The position numbers and the translations under genes were made by a program. From Actinomycetota bacterium (GTDB lineage: Bacteria > Actinomycetota > Acidimicrobiia > Acidimicrobiales > Ilumatobacteraceae), in assembly GCA_030645675.1 (NCBI GenBank), contig JAUSLQ010000207.1:29906-93905 (forward strand): a DNA stretch of 64,000 bases. The letters run 5' to 3'. Position 1 is the stretch's first letter, and each line of letters begins with the position of its first letter. Shown here piece after piece: positions 17,544 to 27,082 of this stretch. The notes under the pieces were generated by a model. The model saw only the letters and a program-made list of their open reading frames with translations, had not been told where the DNA came from and searched no databases.

Positions 17544-17585
17544 GTGCCTGTCTCCCTCGATCTCCCCCGCAGGGTTCCCTAATGT

Positions 17586-17616
17586 CACACTATGCGAGAC
17601 TAGTGTGTCGTCGCAA
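17586..17616 (-). promoter_or_regulatory. Promoter/operator of the SDR-dioxygenase operon, beside tetR
   Basis: A perfect inverted repeat, CACACTA (17586-17592), 8-base spacer, TAGTGTG (17601-17607). Read leftward it covers the -10 box TAGTGT (17592-17587), with a -35 box TTGCGA at 17616-17611 and an 18-bp spacer. The same element lies before the liv operon at 3233-3254. It is 60 bp from the tetR start, the usual place for a TetR-family operator. Confidence 0.75.
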
Positions 17617-17666
17617 CAAAAAGGTTTGACCATCGGCGCCGGTGAGACGGTTGCTACTCTCGCCCC

Positions 17667-18242
17667 GTGGCCCCACCCTTGAACAACCGCGCTGAGAGCA
17701 TTCTCGAGGCAGCACTGCGGACGCTCGCACGACAGGGTGCCGACAACTTTTCGATCGTGAACATCGCCCGCGAGGCACACGTCTCGCGCCGCACGATCTA
17801 CCGCTACTACAGCAGCACCGCTGACGTCCTCGCCGGGGTGGCCGCGTACGTCGGCGGCAGCTTCGCTCGGGCGATCGAGGAGGCGGTGAGCGCCACACCC
17901 GACCTCGACCGGCGCTTCGAGGTCGTGATGACAGCCACCATGCGCTACGGCGACTACCAGCCGGCGGCAATCGCCGTCATGCGCATGGAGCCTGCATTCA
18001 CCATCGAGTTCCTCTCGAACACGATCGGCGACTACGTCGAGGTGGTTCGCGCCGCGATCGCGCCCGTGATCGGCAGCGTGCCCGCCGTGACGGAGGGTCG
18101 CATCTCGGAGGAGCAACTCGCCGAGCTGATCATCCGCATCGGGATCTCCGGCTTCCTGATCCCGTCGCCGGTGCTCGACACCATGCCGGCGGCGATGGCG
18201 AGCCTGATGGCCGGACCCAAGCCACGTCGCCGTCGCGCTTGA
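17667..18242 (+). CDS. TetR-family transcriptional regulator
   Basis: 191 aa from the GTG at 17667. An N-terminal TetR helix-turn-helix (residues about 8-55) includes ILEAALRTLARQGADNFSIV and SRRTIYRYYSS; the rest is a helical ligand-binding domain. A -10-like TACTCT (17655-17660) ends 7 bases before the GTG and there is no ribosome-binding site, so the mRNA is probably leaderless. It is divergent from the SDR operon and is the best candidate for binding the shared CACACTA-N8-TAGTGTG operator, coupling uptake and ring oxidation. Confidence 0.88.
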   Translation: MAPPLNNRAESILEAALRTLARQGADNFSIVNIAREAHVSRRTIYRYYSSTADVLAGVAAYVGGSFARAIEEAVSATPDLDRRFEVVMTATMRYGDYQPAAIAVMRMEPAFTIEFLSNTIGDYVEVVRAAIAPVIGSVPAVTEGRISEEQLAELIIRIGISGFLIPSPVLDTMPAAMASLMAGPKPRRRRA

Positions 18243-18251
18243 CCGAGTCGA

Positions 18252-18395
18252 GCACTACGTCGAGCAACTCGTTGCCGGCGCTTCGGCAGCCGCGTTGCCA
18301 AGTTCACCAACGCCCACGAACTCGTCATCGACGGCGATTCCTACCGGCGACGCCAACGACCCACCATTGACGGCGGCCACACCGACGAACCATGA
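18252..18395 (+). pseudogene. Possible IS21-type helper ATPase C-terminal remnant
   Basis: After the tetR stop an open stretch ends in NAHELVIDGDSYRRRQ followed by PTIDGG and a TGA at 18393. This resembles the C-terminal tail of IstB-like ATPases (a GDSYR-type motif). Nothing upstream matches the rest of the gene, so it would be a decayed fragment. The remainder of 18243-18592 shows no gene; the last part carries the ribosome-binding site of the next gene. Confidence 0.35.
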
Positions 18396-18592
18396 GCCAT
18401 GACGACCTTCGGCCCTATCGAGGCCTTCCGTCCGGTGCCGTGGATTATCGGTAACGGTCCTTCCCTACAGGTCCGATGCGACTCGGCAAGCGCCGGGGCG
18501 GGAGAGTCATCAGAGAACGGCGGCTCTCGAAAAGGGTTCGAACGCCAACGCGGGTCCATCTCGCATGGATCCCCCCGGTGAAGGAGAGAGAC

Positions 18593-21500
18593 ATGCGAAG
18601 GGTCACTAGAAGTGGCGGGTTCTTCAGCCTGCTGGCAACGTTCTTTCTGATGGTGACGGTCCCGATGGTCGCCGCGGTCCCCGACGATGGCGAAGGGTCG
18701 GGCACGGGTGATGTGTTCGCCGACCTCATCGTCGTTCTCCGTGACGAGGACGGGGTGCCGCTCCTCCGCCAGTTCGTGGTGCCGAGCGACGTCAGCCCTG
18801 GGCTGACCGAAGAGATGTATTGCGTTCAACCCATGTCGACGACCTCGATCCCGGCAGTCTTGCCGGTCGAGAACCCTGCCGACGGCCGTCAGGTGTACCT
18901 GATTCCGCTGATGGGCGATCCTGGCGCACCGCCTCCGCCGGAGGGCGAAGAGGTCGAGGTCTGCGATCCTCAGCCGTCGTACGCGATGTACGTGCAGGAG
19001 GCGGAGCTCGAACGCCTGAACATGGCACGGCAACCGGACGAGGTCAAGGACCGCAAGCTCTCCGACGTCATGGTCAAGCTGCTCACGGCTGACGAAGTCA
19101 CCCTCGACGGCGCCGGTCGGATCACGGTGGACGGCGTGCCGATCGATGCCTCGCCCGAGCACGCGGCCATCTACCTGTCGTTGATGTCGAGCGGTTCGAT
19201 CCCGGGACTGGGCGTCGAACCCGCTGCGATCAGCCCCTTGGACGCCTGGATGCTCGCTGCCGCTTCGGTGGGGACCGCCTCCGGCAAGGAGACGCCGATC
19301 ACCATCGACTCGGTCCAGTACTACAACCGAATCGTCGGCGTCGTCGACGAGTACGTCGAGGTCCCTGGAGTGTGGACCGTCGACTTCCTCCGAACGACTC
19401 CACCAGGTGGTGAGCAGTTCGTCGATTTCGGCGACTTCAGCTACTCCCGCAGCGATGTGTTCCAGGGCTGTGCGACGTGGCTCGACGTCCCCAGTCTCAC
19501 GTGGCAGGTCAGCCCGGTCGCCGAGCTCGCGCAGTTCTCCGACCTTCCGCCGATCGCTGAAGGCGGCACCGTTGCGAACGTCGCCGGCTTCGCACAGATG
19601 GCCGACGACGTCCGAGAAGTGATCCTGCTGCTGCACGATCACGAGGTCATTCCCGGCTTCTTCATCGACCCGGTGGGCCAGAACACGTGCGCTGAGCAGA
19701 CCGCTGCACTCAGCGAGCCTGCGGTGAGCCTGGGAGTCGTTCCCATCGACATCATCCAGACCGATGTCGTTCCCGTCACCACCTCGCTCTACATGCCGTG
19801 GGCGGGTACAACGGTCGACGCCGCACAGCTGCGGCTGACCGTCGACGCGGTCGACGCGTTCTCCGCTGGAACCCAGATCTCCGCTGTCGCAACCGACCTG
19901 TCGGGTGCGATGGAGTTCGTGGTCGATGTTGACGGCAACCTGGTGGGCACATGGGGCCCGGTGGATGGCTTTGCGGTCACGCCTGGCTACCACCTCGACA
20001 CCACGTTCGACCTCAGCATCGCTGACGGCGCGCCGCTGGGCAGCTACACGCTGACCCTCGAGATGATCGATCTCGACGCATCCGATCCTTCGGTCGAGGT
20101 GCTGGCGTCTGAGATGACATCGACCATGGTCCACGACGCAGCGCTCACGGTGCTGTGGACGTCGATGATCGAGTACGCCGCGCAGGGCACGTACCAGCCG
20201 ATCACCGCACGTGTGTTCAACCCCGACCTCGGCCAGCCCGAACTGATCGGCACCTCGCTGCGCGTTACAGTTGATGCGCCCGAGGCGTTCCTGCTCGACA
20301 CTCAGGTGAGTGCATGGTCGGAGACCGTCGAGATGCAGTTCACGCTCGAGGCCGACGGTGACCTCGTCGGGGCTTGGGCGCTGCCCGATCCGTTGTCGGT
20401 CCCCTATGACCATCTGATCACCTGGTACCTCAACGTCGCCGAAGGCGCACCCACGGGTGTCTATCAGGTGATGATCGAGGTCGTCGATGGAGGCGGAGCC
20501 ATCTTGAGCGGTCCCGCCGTCGATGAGTTCATCATTGTCGCGGCACCAGCTCACGGTGGTGGTGGCGGCGGTGGCGGCGGTGGCGAGGAGCCGGCCCTGC
20601 CTCCGGTGGCATCGATCATCGAGAGCCCCCCGGTCGTGACCAACTCGACCTCGGCCACCTTCGTGTTCGAGGCCAATCAGCCCGAGGCAGAGTTCGGCTG
20701 CTCGTTGGACGGGGCGGTGGCCACTCTGTGTTCCAGCCCTGTCACCTCCGAGAACCTGACCGACGGCTCGCACCTGTTCGCGGTATACGCGACGACCGAC
20801 CAGGTCGGCCCGACGGCAGTCGCATCGTGGATCGTCGACACGGTCGCACCAATTGTGTCGCTGACCACAGTGCCTGACGCAGCCACCACCGAGTTGGACG
20901 CCACCTTCGACTTCATCGTCGACGGAGCGGTCACCACGTTGTGTTCGCTCGACGGCGCGGTGCTCGCGGCGTGCACGAGCCCGGCGGACTACAGCGACCT
21001 CGATCTCGGCTCGCACAGCTTCGTCGTCGCCGCGGTGGACAACGCCGGGAATCATGCGTCGGTGAGTCACCGATGGACGATCCACACTGCACCGCAGGAC
21101 ATCCCGAGTGTCATCCCGATGACACCGGTCAGGCTGGCCGACACCCGCGCCGGATGGGTCGCTGCCGATGGTGAGTTCACCGGCACCGGCCCGGTCGCCA
21201 GCGGGAGTCGGATCCGTGTCCAGATCGCCGGGCGGGCGGGAATCCCAAGCGATGCCGAAGCGGTGATGATGAACCTCACCATCGCCGGTGCGACTGGGGC
21301 AGGGTACGCAACGGCGTATGCCTGCGGCATCCAGCCGCCGACGTCGAGCATCAACTATGTCGCTGGCCACAGCATCGCCAACGAGGTGATGGTGGATCTG
21401 TCATGGGCAGGCGGTGTGTGCGTGTACGTGCACACCACTGCCGAGGTGATCATCGACGTCGTCGGCTACGCCCCGCCCAGCCTGGACTACTCCGTGCTGA

Positions 21501-21853
21501 CACCGGTCAGGTTGGCCGACACCCGCGCCGGTTGGGTTGCTGCCGATGGTGAGTTCACCGGCACCGGCCCGGTCGTGGGTGGCCAGGTGATAGAGGTTCA
21601 GATCGCCGGGCGCGGAGGTGTCCCCGATGATGCCGAAGCGGTGATGATGAACCTCACCATCGCCGGTGCGACTGGGGCAGGGTACGCAACGGCGTATGCC
21701 TGCGGCATCCAGCCGCCGACGTCGAGCATCAACCTCCTCGCCGGTCACAGCATCGCCAACGAGTTGATGGTCGGTCTGTCGCCCACCGGGACCGTGTGCG
21801 TATACGTGCACACCACTGCCGAGGTGATCATCGACGTCGTCGGCTACTGGTAG
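18593..21853 (+). CDS. Large secreted repeat protein with Ig-like and VRLADTR-type domains
   Basis: 1086 aa from the ATG at 18593 behind AAGGAGAGAG. A signal peptide covers residues about 1-28 (FFLMVTVPMVAAVPDD). The N-terminal half (about 30-400) is unfamiliar. Two related beta-rich units follow at about 400-640. A ten-glycine linker near 660 leads to two Ig-like units (about 670-830), each with paired Cys (FGCSLDG...LCSS). The C-terminus has two 126-aa repeats opening PVRLADTRAGWVAADGEF and closing EVIIDVVGY, with conserved Cys. I associate such repeats with secreted proteins of Acidimicrobiia. No anchor is visible, so it is probably released or wall-associated. Function unknown. Confidence 0.85.
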   Translation: MRRVTRSGGFFSLLATFFLMVTVPMVAAVPDDGEGSGTGDVFADLIVVLRDEDGVPLLRQFVVPSDVSPGLTEEMYCVQPMSTTSIPAVLPVENPADGRQVYLIPLMGDPGAPPPPEGEEVEVCDPQPSYAMYVQEAELERLNMARQPDEVKDRKLSDVMVKLLTADEVTLDGAGRITVDGVPIDASPEHAAIYLSLMSSGSIPGLGVEPAAISPLDAWMLAAASVGTASGKETPITIDSVQYYNRIVGVVDEYVEVPGVWTVDFLRTTPPGGEQFVDFGDFSYSRSDVFQGCATWLDVPSLTWQVSPVAELAQFSDLPPIAEGGTVANVAGFAQMADDVREVILLLHDHEVIPGFFIDPVGQNTCAEQTAALSEPAVSLGVVPIDIIQTDVVPVTTSLYMPWAGTTVDAAQLRLTVDAVDAFSAGTQISAVATDLSGAMEFVVDVDGNLVGTWGPVDGFAVTPGYHLDTTFDLSIADGAPLGSYTLTLEMIDLDASDPSVEVLASEMTSTMVHDAALTVLWTSMIEYAAQGTYQPITARVFNPDLGQPELIGTSLRVTVDAPEAFLLDTQVSAWSETVEMQFTLEADGDLVGAWALPDPLSVPYDHLITWYLNVAEGAPTGVYQVMIEVVDGGGAILSGPAVDEFIIVAAPAHGGGGGGGGGGEEPALPPVASIIESPPVVTNSTSATFVFEANQPEAEFGCSLDGAVATLCSSPVTSENLTDGSHLFAVYATTDQVGPTAVASWIVDTVAPIVSLTTVPDAATTELDATFDFIVDGAVTTLCSLDGAVLAACTSPADYSDLDLGSHSFVVAAVDNAGNHASVSHRWTIHTAPQDIPSVIPMTPVRLADTRAGWVAADGEFTGTGPVASGSRIRVQIAGRAGIPSDAEAVMMNLTIAGATGAGYATAYACGIQPPTSSINYVAGHSIANEVMVDLSWAGGVCVYVHTTAEVIIDVVGYAPPSLDYSVLTPVRLADTRAGWVAADGEFTGTGPVVGGQVIEVQIAGRGGVPDDAEAVMMNLTIAGATGAGYATAYACGIQPPTSSINLLAGHSIANELMVGLSPTGTVCVYVHTTAEVIIDVVGYW
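21117..21853 (+). repeat. Tandem 378-bp repeat encoding the C-terminal domains
   Basis: Two copies of a 126-codon unit lie head to tail. Bases 21251-21355 and 21629-21733 are identical over 105 bp including silent positions, while the flanks differ. This points to a recent duplication or to gene conversion between the two copies. Confidence 0.9.
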
Positions 21854-21899
21854 CAGCGATCACCATCGCAAGATGCACCGGGCCGCGTCCTGCGTCGGG

Positions 21900-22160
21900 G
21901 GACCTCCACCCCTCTCCCTGCACTGGTGTCGCGTTCACCGCCGTTCGAGTCCACGAAGCGGGATCGATCTCGAGCGCGCCGAGCACCTCGGCCATCGCCG
22001 TCGGAAAGCGGTGACCACAGCAGACGCCGGAGCGAGCGGCGTCAACACCGGGACGAAGGTCATGGCGTTGACGAACAGCGCCACCTGCGGCCGCCAGAAC
22101 AACACGCTCGCGTACCACTCGCCGAGCATGGTCGTGGGGTGATCTGCCCGAGGGCGACGC
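21900..22160 (-). pseudogene. DUF6933-like gene remnant (frameshifted)
   Basis: Read leftward, one frame gives LGEWYASVLFWRPQVALFVN followed by a VLTPLAPAS segment. A second frame then continues RFPTAMAEVLGALEIDPAS. Joined, they match the layout I recall for DUF6933 proteins (LGDWYA, FVNE, then a helix with a LAELL-ALG pattern). The two parts are out of frame near 22015, and no clean start is seen upstream (the TFLDGVALGQITP stretch at about 22150-22185 is again in another frame). I read this as a decayed gene. No other gene is visible between 21854 and 22230. Confidence 0.5.
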
Positions 22161-22230
22161 CGTCGAGGAACGTGGTTGATGTCATCCAGTAGTGGGCGAC
22201 GAGCGCAGGCGCTCCAAGGGGCACGGTTGG

Positions 22231-23021
22231 TCAGGCTGTGATGTCGCGTCGGGCGAAGGTGGCGGCGGCGAGGACGTAGGCGCCGAGCGCATATGCCGCG
22301 ACGAGGCCGAGCGCTGCACCGAAGCCGATGCTCGTGTTCCCGCCCTCGGCGAGCGCCGACATGGCACTGGCGGGGAGCCATTCCTCGGTGGAGGGCCACA
22401 ACGAGTTGAGGAGGAGTTGCTCGCCGAGGAGGAAGTAGCCGACACCGGCAGCGATGGCAATCGCCGACGATCTTGTGAGCATGGCGAGCATGGCACCGAA
22501 GACACCCCACGCGACACAGGACAGGAGCACGTTGATGTACGTCGAGAGCCCTTCGGCGAGTGCACTGGTCGTGGTCCAGGCGGAGGTGTCGAGCCCTTGA
22601 CGGGCGGCAAGTGGGAATGCGACCGCGGCGACGACCGCACTGGTGATGACGAGGCCGGCGGCGATGAAGGTGACGAGCGCGATGGTCTTTCCGGCGAGCA
22701 CCCTGAGCCGTCGTGGCTCGATGGTGAGGACCGATCGGATGGTGCCGGTGGTGAATTCGCCGGCGACGTTCGACGCGAAGATGGCGAGGGTGACGAGCCC
22801 CAGGAAGGTGGAGGCTGCACCGAGACCCGCAAGCCAGCCGCCGGGGGCAACGAGCTTGTTGAGGGTGAGCTGGCCCATCGGGCCGTGCCGGATGCCGGTG
22901 TCGTTGGCGCGCAGGATGCTGACCGAGGTGATCGCGACGCTGAAGCCAACGAGCGCGGCCAGGGAGCCGGCTGCGAAGTTGCGGCGGGTGAGTTTGACCC
23001 ATTCGGATCGGAAGGCGGCGA

Positions 23022-23025
<4 letters not shown>
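22231..23025 (-). CDS. ABC-2-type transporter permease
   Basis: 264 aa with about six hydrophobic segments and an N-terminus typical of ABC-2 permeases (IAAFRSEWVKLTRRNFAAG). It overlaps the upstream ATPase stop by 4 bp. The pair would form an exporter like bacitracin- or lantibiotic-resistance transporters, or one for a lipid or drug. The substrate cannot be read from sequence. Confidence 0.85.
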
Positions 23026-23939
<914 letters not shown>

Positions 23940-24012
23940 CGTGACTCGTTCCGTCCGGGTTGATCGCCGTGCGCGGTTGGCGGGTCGATGCGGGTGTTGG
24001 TGGGCATGGCTG

Positions 24013-24384
24013 TTAGTTCGCCTGTTCGCTGTTGAGATCGTCACTGGCAGACGATGTACGGGTGATGGCGGCTCTGGCGCCGGCGGACAAGCGGCCGAGG
24101 GCATCGATGATCAGTAGGCGCTCGCTCACGCCTGATGCTCGCCGTCGGCTGTGGAGGTGGCCTCGCACCCGCTGACGCCTGGACCCTGTCGAGCGTTGTT
24201 CGCGGAGCGCGAACGGCGCGACCGCGGCAGCGGCACCGAGGTACAGGAGGCCAGCAAGGGCGACAGCGCCCACGTTGTCGACGAGCAGTTTGGTTGCCGG
24301 AGTAGCCGCACCGAACAGCACGGCTGCCAGCGCGCACCAAACCCACCCGTTCCTCTGAGTCACATGACGGCGAGTGTCTTCCAC
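24013..24384 (-). pseudogene. EamA/DMT-type transporter, N-terminal fragment
   Basis: The first about 60 codons give a normal EamA start: GWVWCALAAVLFGAATPATK, then LAGLLYLGAAAAVAPFALR, i.e. the first two membrane helices. After residue 62 the frame becomes Arg/Ser-rich and matches nothing. Full-length EamA transporters have about ten helices, so this is a truncated remnant. The original start seems intact: a TAGCTT box (24396-24391) ends 7 bases before the GTG at 24384, as in other leaderless genes here. Confidence 0.65.
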
Positions 24385-24524
24385 GGATAGAAGCTAGACC
24401 CGGCAACGCACCCAACTCGCGCCAGGAGGGGCGAGCAGCGACCTGTTCGCCCCCGCGTCGACCGCAGCACCGAAGGCCGCTCTACGAAGTGATGCAGGGC
24501 CGTAGAGCCGGATAGCTTCTGGCG

Positions 24525-25025
24525 ATGACCAGAATCGAGCAGGTATCGACTGTCACCCACTACGGATCGGCTCGCCGTCTGTTCGGTGCGTATCAGCGGG
24601 CGGTGGAGAGCTTCGCGTCCGACGCGGAGATCTGCGCTTGATTCGATGACATCTCAGCGGAGCTGGTGCAGCTTCGTTCGTTCTACGACACCCCGGGGTT
24701 CCTTCTGCTCGCTGCCGGCGACGATGGGAAGCCGGCAGGGTGTGTCGGCATGCGCGTGCACGCCGAGGGGATCGGTGAGGTGCGCCGCCTGTTCGTCAAT
24801 CCTGACTCGCGCGCGTCAGGTGTCGGCAGAGCTTTGGTCGCCGAGTTGGTCAACCGCTCGCGGGCGCAGGGGCTCGATCGTCTGGTGTTGAACACGTTGC
24901 CGACGATGGTTCAGGCGGTGGGCCTGTACCGGTCTCTTGGGTTCGTGCCGTGCGCGCCGTATGTCGAGGATCCGACTGACGGGGTGCTCTACTTCGAACT
25001 GCTGCTGACGTCGGTTTCAGGCTGA
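24525..25025 (+). pseudogene. GNAT N-acetyltransferase with an in-frame TGA
   Basis: From the ATG at 24525 the frame reads MTRIEQVSTVTHYGSARRLF up to EICA, hits TGA at 24639-24641, and continues in the same frame with FDDISAELVQLRSFYDTPGF to 25025. The part after the stop is a clear GNAT core: RRLFVNPDSRASGVGRALV (acetyl-CoA loop) and LYRSLGF. The part before it matches the usual N-terminal helix of the family. A single nonsense change therefore splits an otherwise complete gene. A TAGCTT box at 24513-24518 ends 7 bases before the ATG. Internal restart at 24660-24666 is possible but would lack part of the fold. Confidence 0.75.
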
Positions 25026-25102
25026 CACCGGGTTGGGAACGCGGCGTGCCTGGCTGAGTCGTGCGATGGGTCGGTTGGTCATAGCTGCACTCTTCTCGGC
25101 AG

Positions 25103-26257
25103 TCACAGCCACCGCCGCATGACTTGTTGCTCGAAGGCGACCTTGCCCCAGTGCCAGCGGCGACCGGGATCGTGCAGTGCCACCGTTGGGGCCGGGTCGC
25201 CGTAGAAGTTGCCTGCGCCATAGGCGGCACGCCCGTCTCCGGTCTCGATGAAGCAGCCGCCGTGCCCATCAAAGCCGGTGGGTGTCGGCGCGCCCGAGAT
25301 CGATGCGCTGATCGTGTCCGCGACCACGTGTGCCTGCCCGTGTGCGAAGACCCCGGCGCGTGGGAGTGGTTTGCCGATGCCGAGGACGATGTGGGTGTTG
25401 TCCCCGATCGCGTAGACACCGGGGAAGGCGGTGGCCAGCGTGGATCGGTCGGCGTGGATCCAGCCGTCGTCGGCGGCCAGGGCGGAGTTGGCAATGGCGG
25501 GTGGGGCCACGATCGGGGGCATGTAGACGACCAGGTCGGCTCGCTCGTTGGTGTCGCCGAACTGCAGACTGCCTGGCTCCACAGCGGTGATCTGTCGACC
25601 CGGCTGGTAGTCGATGTTGCGCTGTGCGAGCAGCATCGTGACGGCAGCGGACACGTCGGCTCCCGCGACGGGCATCGGTGCGGGTTCGGCGCTGCGAACG
25701 GCGACCTCGACGCTGCTGCGTACTCCCCTCGCGCGTAGACCGGCTTCGATCAGCAGGGCGGCTTCGTAGGGCGCGGCCGGGCACTTGTAGAGGGGTGCGG
25801 CGGTGACGACGACGATTCGGCCTGTCTCGACGCGTCGGAGCTCTCCGGCAAGTCGTTCCGCGCCGCCCAAGGTGGCGAAGGTCTGACCGTGTTCGGCCAG
25901 CCCGGGGATGCGGTCGGTTGCCCAGTCGGCGCCGAGGCTGACGACCAGGTGGTCGCCAGTCAACCGCTGGTCACCAACGGTGACAGTTCGCGTCGCAGGG
26001 TCGATGTCGGTCACGTCGCCGATGACCACCTCGATGCCACGGCGCTCCAGACGCCGCAGCGGGCGCGTGATCTGGGCAGGGCGGCGCGCTCCGGTCATCA
26101 CCCACAGGTAGGACGCGGCGAAGGTGAAGTCGGGGTCGCGGTTGATGAGCACCACACGGTGGCGGCGGTCGAGCCGACGCCGAAGACGATTCGCCGTGGC
26201 GATCCCGCCGATCCCGCCACCGGCCACCAGCACCGTCTGAGATCCGGTCGACACCAT
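25103..26257 (-). CDS. FAD-dependent sulfide:quinone oxidoreductase-like flavoprotein
   Basis: 384 aa from the ATG at 26257. Dinucleotide-binding loop VLVAGGGIGGIATANRL near residue 10, a second binding region, and a C-terminal FAD segment FPGVYAIGDN near 305. The motif PLYKCPAAPYEAALL near 165 carries a Cys in the place conserved in SQR-type enzymes, and GHGGCFIETGDG near 355 is also SQR-like. Such enzymes oxidise sulfide and pass electrons to quinone. It is the last gene of the leftward operon led by the ArsR-rhodanese gene, and overlaps a 29-aa ORF by one base. Confidence 0.82.
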   Translation of the reverse strand: MVSTGSQTVLVAGGGIGGIATANRLRRRLDRRHRVVLINRDPDFTFAASYLWVMTGARRPAQITRPLRRLERRGIEVVIGDVTDIDPATRTVTVGDQRLTGDHLVVSLGADWATDRIPGLAEHGQTFATLGGAERLAGELRRVETGRIVVVTAAPLYKCPAAPYEAALLIEAGLRARGVRSSVEVAVRSAEPAPMPVAGADVSAAVTMLLAQRNIDYQPGRQITAVEPGSLQFGDTNERADLVVYMPPIVAPPAIANSALAADDGWIHADRSTLATAFPGVYAIGDNTHIVLGIGKPLPRAGVFAHGQAHVVADTISASISGAPTPTGFDGHGGCFIETGDGRAAYGAGNFYGDPAPTVALHDPGRRWHWGKVAFEQQVMRRWL

Positions 26258-26346
26258 CACAGGACCTGCGCAGCGTGTCGCACCGTCGCCAACACACGGA
26301 TGTCGTCGGCGCCGGCGGCAACGTTCGGGATCTTGAAACAAGTCAT
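26257..26346 (-). CDS. 29-residue ORF before the SQR-like gene
   Basis: A short frame, MTCFKIPNVAAGADDIRVLA then TVRHAAQVL, starts at ATG 26346 behind AGAGGAGACC, the strongest ribosome-binding site in the area. It ends TGA with the SQR-like ATG overlapping by one base. It could be a coupling leader, a tiny conserved partner, or a relic. I know no family. The good signal and overlap argue that it is translated. Confidence 0.5.
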   Translation of the reverse strand: MTCFKIPNVAAGADDIRVLATVRHAAQVL

Positions 26347-26386
26347 CAGTGGTCTCCTCTGAAGCGGTGGCTGGACGGGTCGTTCA

Positions 26387-27082
26387 TCAGGTCGTGCCCT
26401 TTGTGTGGGTCGTCGAGTGAGGTCGCCGCAGGAACCGGAGCGGTTCGATGTCGCCAGTGAGGGCGAGGCGCCGCTCGGGAACCGGGTTCCCGTTGAACTG
26501 GCTGTCGTGGCATCGCATCGCAGCCCGCTGACGGCTGCGCTCGACCGGAAGTCGTACGTGGATCTCATCCTGAACGCGTCCCACGAAGCGACCGTTGAAC
26601 TCGCCGTTCAGGGAGTCGGCGACCTGACTGCTGATGGTCCAGGCGAGCACCGGGAGATCGAGATGGTCGGCGACGGCCATCGCCGCCGCCGTTGCGTGGA
26701 TGTGGTCGGGATGGCCGGTGATGCCGCCCTCGTCGAACACCAAGATCAGATCGCTGCCGACGGCGAAGGGCTCGATGGCTGCAGCGAGAAGTCCAACATC
26801 GACCGTGGACAGCTGTCCGTCGGGATGGTCGAACTGGTGGATCGTGCTGATGCCGAGCTCGGTTGCCGCTGCAGCCAGCTCGCGACGTCGCGCTTCGGCA
26901 AGATCGCCGGACGGGGTGACGAGTGTGGACGCCTCACCATGCGTGAGGCACACCAGATCGATCGAGGCTCCGTGGTCGATGAGCGTCGAGATGATCGCGC
27001 CGAGCCCGAAGCTCTCGTCGTCGGGATGGGCGCAGACGGCGAGGACCTGGTGTGCGGCCGGCATGACGTCGGCGGGGTTCAT
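26387..27082 (-). CDS. PIG-L/LmbE-family N-deacetylase
   Basis: 231 aa from the ATG at 27082, overlapping the methyltransferase stop (ATGA). Zinc-site motifs are AHPDDESFG near residue 18 and GHPDHIHA near 125. This family includes MshB and Mca, the mycothiol-pathway deacetylase/amidase, and other GlcNAc deacetylases. Its place in a sulfur operon suggests a low-molecular-weight thiol or thiol-conjugate substrate, but that is only inference. Confidence 0.85.
   Translation of the reverse strand: MNPADVMPAAHQVLAVCAHPDDESFGLGAIISTLIDHGASIDLVCLTHGEASTLVTPSGDLAEARRRELAAAATELGISTIHQFDHPDGQLSTVDVGLLAAAIEPFAVGSDLILVFDEGGITGHPDHIHATAAAMAVADHLDLPVLAWTISSQVADSLNGEFNGRFVGRVQDEIHVRLPVERSRQRAAMRCHDSQFNGNPVPERRLALTGDIEPLRFLRRPHSTTHTKGTT

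Noticed and set aside
18341-21370. 1009-codon open frame on the minus strand opposite the secreted protein gene
   Set aside because: It is Arg/His/Asp-rich low-complexity sequence that mirrors the high-GC coding strand. The plus-strand gene has a signal peptide, ribosome-binding site and repeats.
24360-24560. 66-codon minus-strand frame between the EamA remnant and the GNAT gene
   Set aside because: It has no start signal and overlaps both neighbouring promoters.
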